Shown here one piece after another: positions 12,982 through 15,894 of a stretch of 15,894 nt of DNA. The notes beneath the pieces were generated by a model, which was given only the letters and a program-made list of their open reading frames with translations, did not search any database and was not told the DNA's origin. Position 1 is the stretch's first letter. Each line of letters begins with the position of its first letter. The DNA lies in contig DATDPS010000240.1 of assembly GCA_035292625.1 (NCBI GenBank), positions 1 to 15,894 of the forward strand. Direction: 5' to 3'. Source of the DNA: SHZL01 sp035292625 (lineage in GTDB: Bacteria; Pseudomonadota; Gammaproteobacteria; Xanthomonadales; SZUA-36). The position numbers and the translations under genes are program-made.

Positions 12982-15567
12982 TCATTCCACGGCCACGGCA
13001 AAGTTGAAGCGATCGCCCTCCACGTCCACCGCGATGATGTCCCCGGACTGGAAGCTGCCAGAGAGGATTTTCTGCGCCAGCGGGTTTTCGATCTCCTGCT
13101 GGATGGTGCGCTTCAACGGCCTTGCCCCGTATACCGGGTCAAAGCCAGCCTCACCCACCCGGTCGAGCGCGGTATCACTGATTTCCAGGCCGAAACCATG
13201 GCTTTCCAGCCGCTTGCGCAGCAGGCCCACCTGGATGCCGGCAATCTGCCGGATCTGCTCACGGGCCAGCGGATGGAACACCACTATCTCATCCACGCGG
13301 TTGATGAATTCCGGGCGGAAATGCTGGCCGGCCACCTCCAACACAGCCGATTTCATCACCTCGTAACCCTGGTTGGTGGTCGCCAGTTCCTGGATGCGGC
13401 TGGAACCGAGGTTGGAAGTCATCACCACGACAGTATTGCGAAAATCCACCGTGCGGCCATGACCGTCGGTCAGGCGGCCATCGTCCAGCACCTGCAGCAG
13501 GATGTTGAAGACATCCGAGTGCGCTTTTTCGATTTCATCCATGAGGATGACGGAATAGGGGCGGCGCCGCACGGCTTCTGTGAGGTAACCGCCTTCCTCG
13601 TAGCCGACATAGCCCGGAGGTGCACCGATAAGTCGCGCCACCGAATGTTTTTCCATGAACTCCGACATGTCGATACGCACCATGGCGTCCTCGGTGTCGA
13701 ACATGAACTCGGCCAGGGCCTTGCACAACTCGGTTTTACCCACGCCGGTCGGGCCCATGAACAGGAAGGAACCAATCGGCCGCTTGGGATCGGACAGTCC
13801 GGCGCGTGAACGCCGGATGGCATCGGCGACTGAATTGACCGCTTCGTTTTGTCCCACGACGCGCGTGTGCAGGGAATCTTCCATGCGCAGCAGTTTTTCG
13901 CGCTCGCCTTCGAGCATGCGCGAGACCGGGATGCCGGTCCAGCGCGATACCACTTCGGCGATTTCATCCTCGGTTACGCGGTTCCTGAGCAAGCGGAACC
14001 CGCCGGTTTCGCCCACCTCGGCCTGCTTGAGCTGTTTCTCCAGTTCCGGCAGGCGGCCGTACTGGATCTCGGACATGCGGGCCAGGTCCTGGGCACGGTG
14101 CGCCATTTCAAGCTCGGCGCGCGCTCGTTCGATTTCTTCCTTGATGTGGGTCGTGCCCTGCACCGCGGCTTTCTCCGATTTCCAGATTTCTTCCAGGTCG
14201 GAAAACTCGCGTTCCATCTCCCTGATAGCCTCCTCGAGGTCTTTCAGGCGCTGCCGGGATGCTTCATCGGATTCCTTTTTCAGCGCTTCGCGCTGGATTT
14301 TCTGCTGGATCAGCCGACGTTCGAGGCGATCCAGCGCTTCCGGCTTGGAGTCGATTTCCATGCGGATGCGCGAGGCGGCCTCGTCCATCAGGTCGATGGC
14401 CTTGTCCGGCAATTGCCGGTCGGAAATGTAACGGTGTGACAAGGTTGCGGCGGCCACCAGCGCCGGGTCGGTGATGTCCACGCCGTGGTGCACTTCGTAG
14501 CGCTCCTGCAAACCGCGCAAGATCGCAATGGTGTCTTCAACCGAAGGCTCACCGACGAACACTTTCTGAAAACGACGTTCCAGCGCGGCATCTTTTTCCA
14601 CGTACTTACGGTACTCGTCCAGGGTGGTGGCGCCGATGCAATGCAATTCGCCGCGCGCCAGGGCGGGCTTGAGCATGTTGCCGGCATCCATGGCCCCTTC
14701 GGCCTTGCCCGCGCCGACCATGGTGTGCAATTCGTCGATGAACAGGATGACGTTGCCCTCCTGCTTGGCGAGGTCGTGCAACACCGCTTTGAGCCGCTCT
14801 TCAAACTCGCCGCGGTACTTGGCGCCAGCCAGCAGCGAGCCCATGTCCAGCGACAATACGCGCTTGCCGCGGATGCCTTCCGGCACTTCACCGTTAACGA
14901 TGCGCTGCGCCAGGCCTTCGACGATGGCGGTCTTGCCCACCCCTGGCTCACCGATCAGTACCGGGTTGTTCTTGGTCCGGCGCTGCAGCACCTGGATGCA
15001 ACGGCGGATTTCCTCGTCGCGGCCGATTACCGGATCGAGCTTGGTCTGCTCAGCCTGTTCGGTCATGTCGATGGTGTATTTTTCCAGGGCCTGACGGGAC
15101 TCCTCGGCGTTCTGATCTACCACCTGCTCACCGCCGCGCAGTTCATCGATCGCTTTCTCCAGGGCTTCCCGGCCGGCACCGGCCTGTTTGAGCAGATCAG
15201 CCAGCGGGCCTTTGAGGTCCAGCGCAGCAAGGACGAAGAGCTCGCTGGCGATGTACTGGTCGCCACGCTTTTGCGCCAGCTTGTCGGTGATGTTCATCAG
15301 CTTGACCAGATCGTTGGACAGGCTGATTTCCCCGGCCGCCCCTCTGACCTTGGGCAAGCTATCCAGCCTTTCCCCCAGTTGTGAACGCAAGGCATTGACC
15401 CGCGCACCCGCCTGGGTCAGCAGGTGACGGATCGAACCGCCTTGCTGGTCCAGCAGCGCCACCATCACGTGGACAGGCTCTATCACCTGGTTATCCCGCC
15501 CGGTCGCCAGGCTCTGCGCATCCGCCAGTGCCATCTGGAACTTGCTGGTCAGTTTGTCCATTCGCAT
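12982..15567 (-). CDS. clpB: ATP-dependent disaggregase chaperone ClpB
   Basis: ClpB is the hexameric AAA+ machine that, with DnaK, pulls proteins out of aggregates after heat stress. The 861 residues match the family (E. coli 857). In order: the N-domain (about 1-145), nucleotide-binding domain 1 with Walker A GEPGVGKT (206-213) and Walker B ILFIDE (274-279), pore loop KYRGEFEERLK (250-260), the coiled-coil middle domain (about 400-530, rich in Glu/Lys/Arg), nucleotide-binding domain 2 with Walker A GPTGVGKT (605-612) and pore loop GYVGYEEGG, then GARPLKR sensor 2. No IGF/L ClpP-binding loop is seen, as expected for a non-proteolytic ClpB. The ATG at 15567 has GGGGA about eight bases upstream and gives MRMDKLTSKFQ, parallel to the E. 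coli start. I found no convincing heat-shock sigma-32 promoter in the 180 bases upstream. Confidence 0.98.
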   Translation of the reverse strand: MRMDKLTSKFQMALADAQSLATGRDNQVIEPVHVMVALLDQQGGSIRHLLTQAGARVNALRSQLGERLDSLPKVRGAAGEISLSNDLVKLMNITDKLAQKRGDQYIASELFVLAALDLKGPLADLLKQAGAGREALEKAIDELRGGEQVVDQNAEESRQALEKYTIDMTEQAEQTKLDPVIGRDEEIRRCIQVLQRRTKNNPVLIGEPGVGKTAIVEGLAQRIVNGEVPEGIRGKRVLSLDMGSLLAGAKYRGEFEERLKAVLHDLAKQEGNVILFIDELHTMVGAGKAEGAMDAGNMLKPALARGELHCIGATTLDEYRKYVEKDAALERRFQKVFVGEPSVEDTIAILRGLQERYEVHHGVDITDPALVAAATLSHRYISDRQLPDKAIDLMDEAASRIRMEIDSKPEALDRLERRLIQQKIQREALKKESDEASRQRLKDLEEAIREMEREFSDLEEIWKSEKAAVQGTTHIKEEIERARAELEMAHRAQDLARMSEIQYGRLPELEKQLKQAEVGETGGFRLLRNRVTEDEIAEVVSRWTGIPVSRMLEGEREKLLRMEDSLHTRVVGQNEAVNSVADAIRRSRAGLSDPKRPIGSFLFMGPTGVGKTELCKALAEFMFDTEDAMVRIDMSEFMEKHSVARLIGAPPGYVGYEEGGYLTEAVRRRPYSVILMDEIEKAHSDVFNILLQVLDDGRLTDGHGRTVDFRNTVVVMTSNLGSSRIQELATTNQGYEVMKSAVLEVAGQHFRPEFINRVDEIVVFHPLAREQIRQIAGIQVGLLRKRLESHGFGLEISDTALDRVGEAGFDPVYGARPLKRTIQQEIENPLAQKILSGSFQSGDIIAVDVEGDRFNFAVAVE

Positions 15568-15747
15568 CGTTTGATCCCCAAATTATGTTTGGCCTGCTCG
15601 CAGGCCGAGATGGCTTCTATGTGTGGGCTTTATAGCGCCGAATCAATCGGTGCCGGTTGACCAACATCAGGCAGTCAGAATGAGACCGGACATAAGTCGT
15701 GAAGATTGGCGTTTAGGGGACGTAAATCACGCCGAGTGGGGATCAAG
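15568..15747 (-). promoter_or_regulatory. clpB upstream region with a leader hairpin
   Basis: This 180-base spacer between dapE and clpB holds the GGGGA ribosome site of clpB and, 24 bases before its ATG, a perfect palindrome at 15591-15606: GGCCTG and CAGGCC around CGAG on the - strand (6 base pairs, GNRA-like loop CGAG). A TATAAA word (15629-15634) could be a -10 box but has no good -35 partner. The hairpin leaves the ribosome site free, so it could stabilise the message or simply be chance. I see nothing else in the spacer. Confidence 0.4.
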
Positions 15748-15894
15748 TCAGACAGAAAAAATGCGGCGGATGATGTCGTAGTAGGCGGCGCTGAGTCGAT
15801 CGAGGTCGGCAACGGGGGCGCATTCGTCGATTTTGTGGATCGTGGTGTTCACCAGGCCCAGCTCCAGCACTTCCGTACCCAGGGGGGCGATGAA
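15748..15894 (-). CDS. dapE: C-terminal end of succinyl-diaminopimelate desuccinylase, cut by the window edge
   Basis: The last 48 codons of a - strand gene run from the window edge to a TGA at 15748-15750. They read FIAPLGTEVLELGLVNTTIH, then KIDECAPVADLDRLSAAYYDIIRRI. This matches the end of DapE, where E. coli has [20 protein letters not shown] and NECVNAADL; the His of TIHK is a metal-site residue in this M20-type enzyme. DapE releases succinate from N-succinyl-LL-diaminopimelate in the lysine and peptidoglycan pathway. The start lies outside the window. clpB begins 180 bases downstream on the same strand. Confidence 0.9.
   Translation of the reverse strand, partial: FIAPLGTEVLELGLVNTTIHKIDECAPVADLDRLSAAYYDIIRRIFSV

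Noticed and set aside
12691..12985. Two open frames of 86-94 codons on the - strand between the amidotransferase gene and clpB
   Set aside because: They consist of translated repeat units and palindromes and have no ribosome site or family motif.
14485..15384. 299-codon open frame on the + strand
   Set aside because: It is antisense to the N-terminal half of clpB; long antisense frames are common in high-GC genes.
15571..15746. Nine-base inverted match TTGATCCCC (15571-15579) and GGGGATCAA (15738-15746) flanking the clpB upstream region
   Set aside because: It is too short and too far apart to separate from chance, and one arm includes the clpB ribosome site.
15568..15747. Heat-shock sigma-32 promoter for clpB
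   Set aside because: I searched by eye for CTTGAA with CCCCAT-like boxes at 13-17 bases and found no pair worth naming.

Overview
The window looks like two unrelated pieces of DNA joined near base 1120. Bases 1 to about 1120 carry the 3' part of murE and the first 13 codons of murF on the + strand. This DNA has roughly mid-40s percent GC (a few lines sampled by eye) and makes heavy use of AGG/AGA for arginine. From about 1120 to the end the DNA is near 60 percent GC, favours CGC for arginine, and carries gene families and a gene order typical of Gammaproteobacteria: fmdB-aspS-yebC-ruvC-ruvA-ruvB, plus clpB and dapE. MurF and RuvB are both cut at the same point, across an 11-base stretch (1117-1127) that fits both genes. 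The simplest reading is a chimeric metagenome contig; a real recombination is less likely.

Layout of the main part. (1) 1109-7586, all on the - strand and read right to left: fmdB-type zinc-ribbon gene, aspS, rarD, an alpha/beta hydrolase, yebC, ruvC, ruvA and a truncated ruvB. Spacing is tight throughout, and ruvC and ruvA overlap by ATGA. The theme is translation (AspRS, YebC) and Holliday-junction processing (RuvABC), with a permease and a small hydrolase between aspS and yebC. (2) 7587-7794, a divergent intergenic region with a consensus -10 box facing fmdB. (3) 7795-12645, all on the + strand: a lipoprotein related to dipeptidyl peptidase III (family M49), proB, proA and a class I glutamine amidotransferase, with gaps of 5, 12 and 19 bases. 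ProB and ProA make the proline precursor glutamate-5-semialdehyde; both look like the Bacteroidetes-type subfamily rather than the E. coli type. (4) 12646-12981, a gene-free stretch between convergent genes, full of REP/MITE-like palindromes (CGTCATTCC...GGAATCCAG) and a 32-base tandem repeat. (5) 12982-15567 on the - strand: full-length clpB with a short hairpin in its leader. (6) 15748-15894 on the - strand: the last 48 codons of dapE, running off the window.

I saw no tRNA, rRNA, CRISPR array, insertion sequence or phage gene. I found no convincing new multi-gene system. The most useful observations are the chimeric junction, the Bacteroidetes-like proBA pair, the HEXXH-type M49 lipoprotein next to proBA, and the palindromic repeat cluster.
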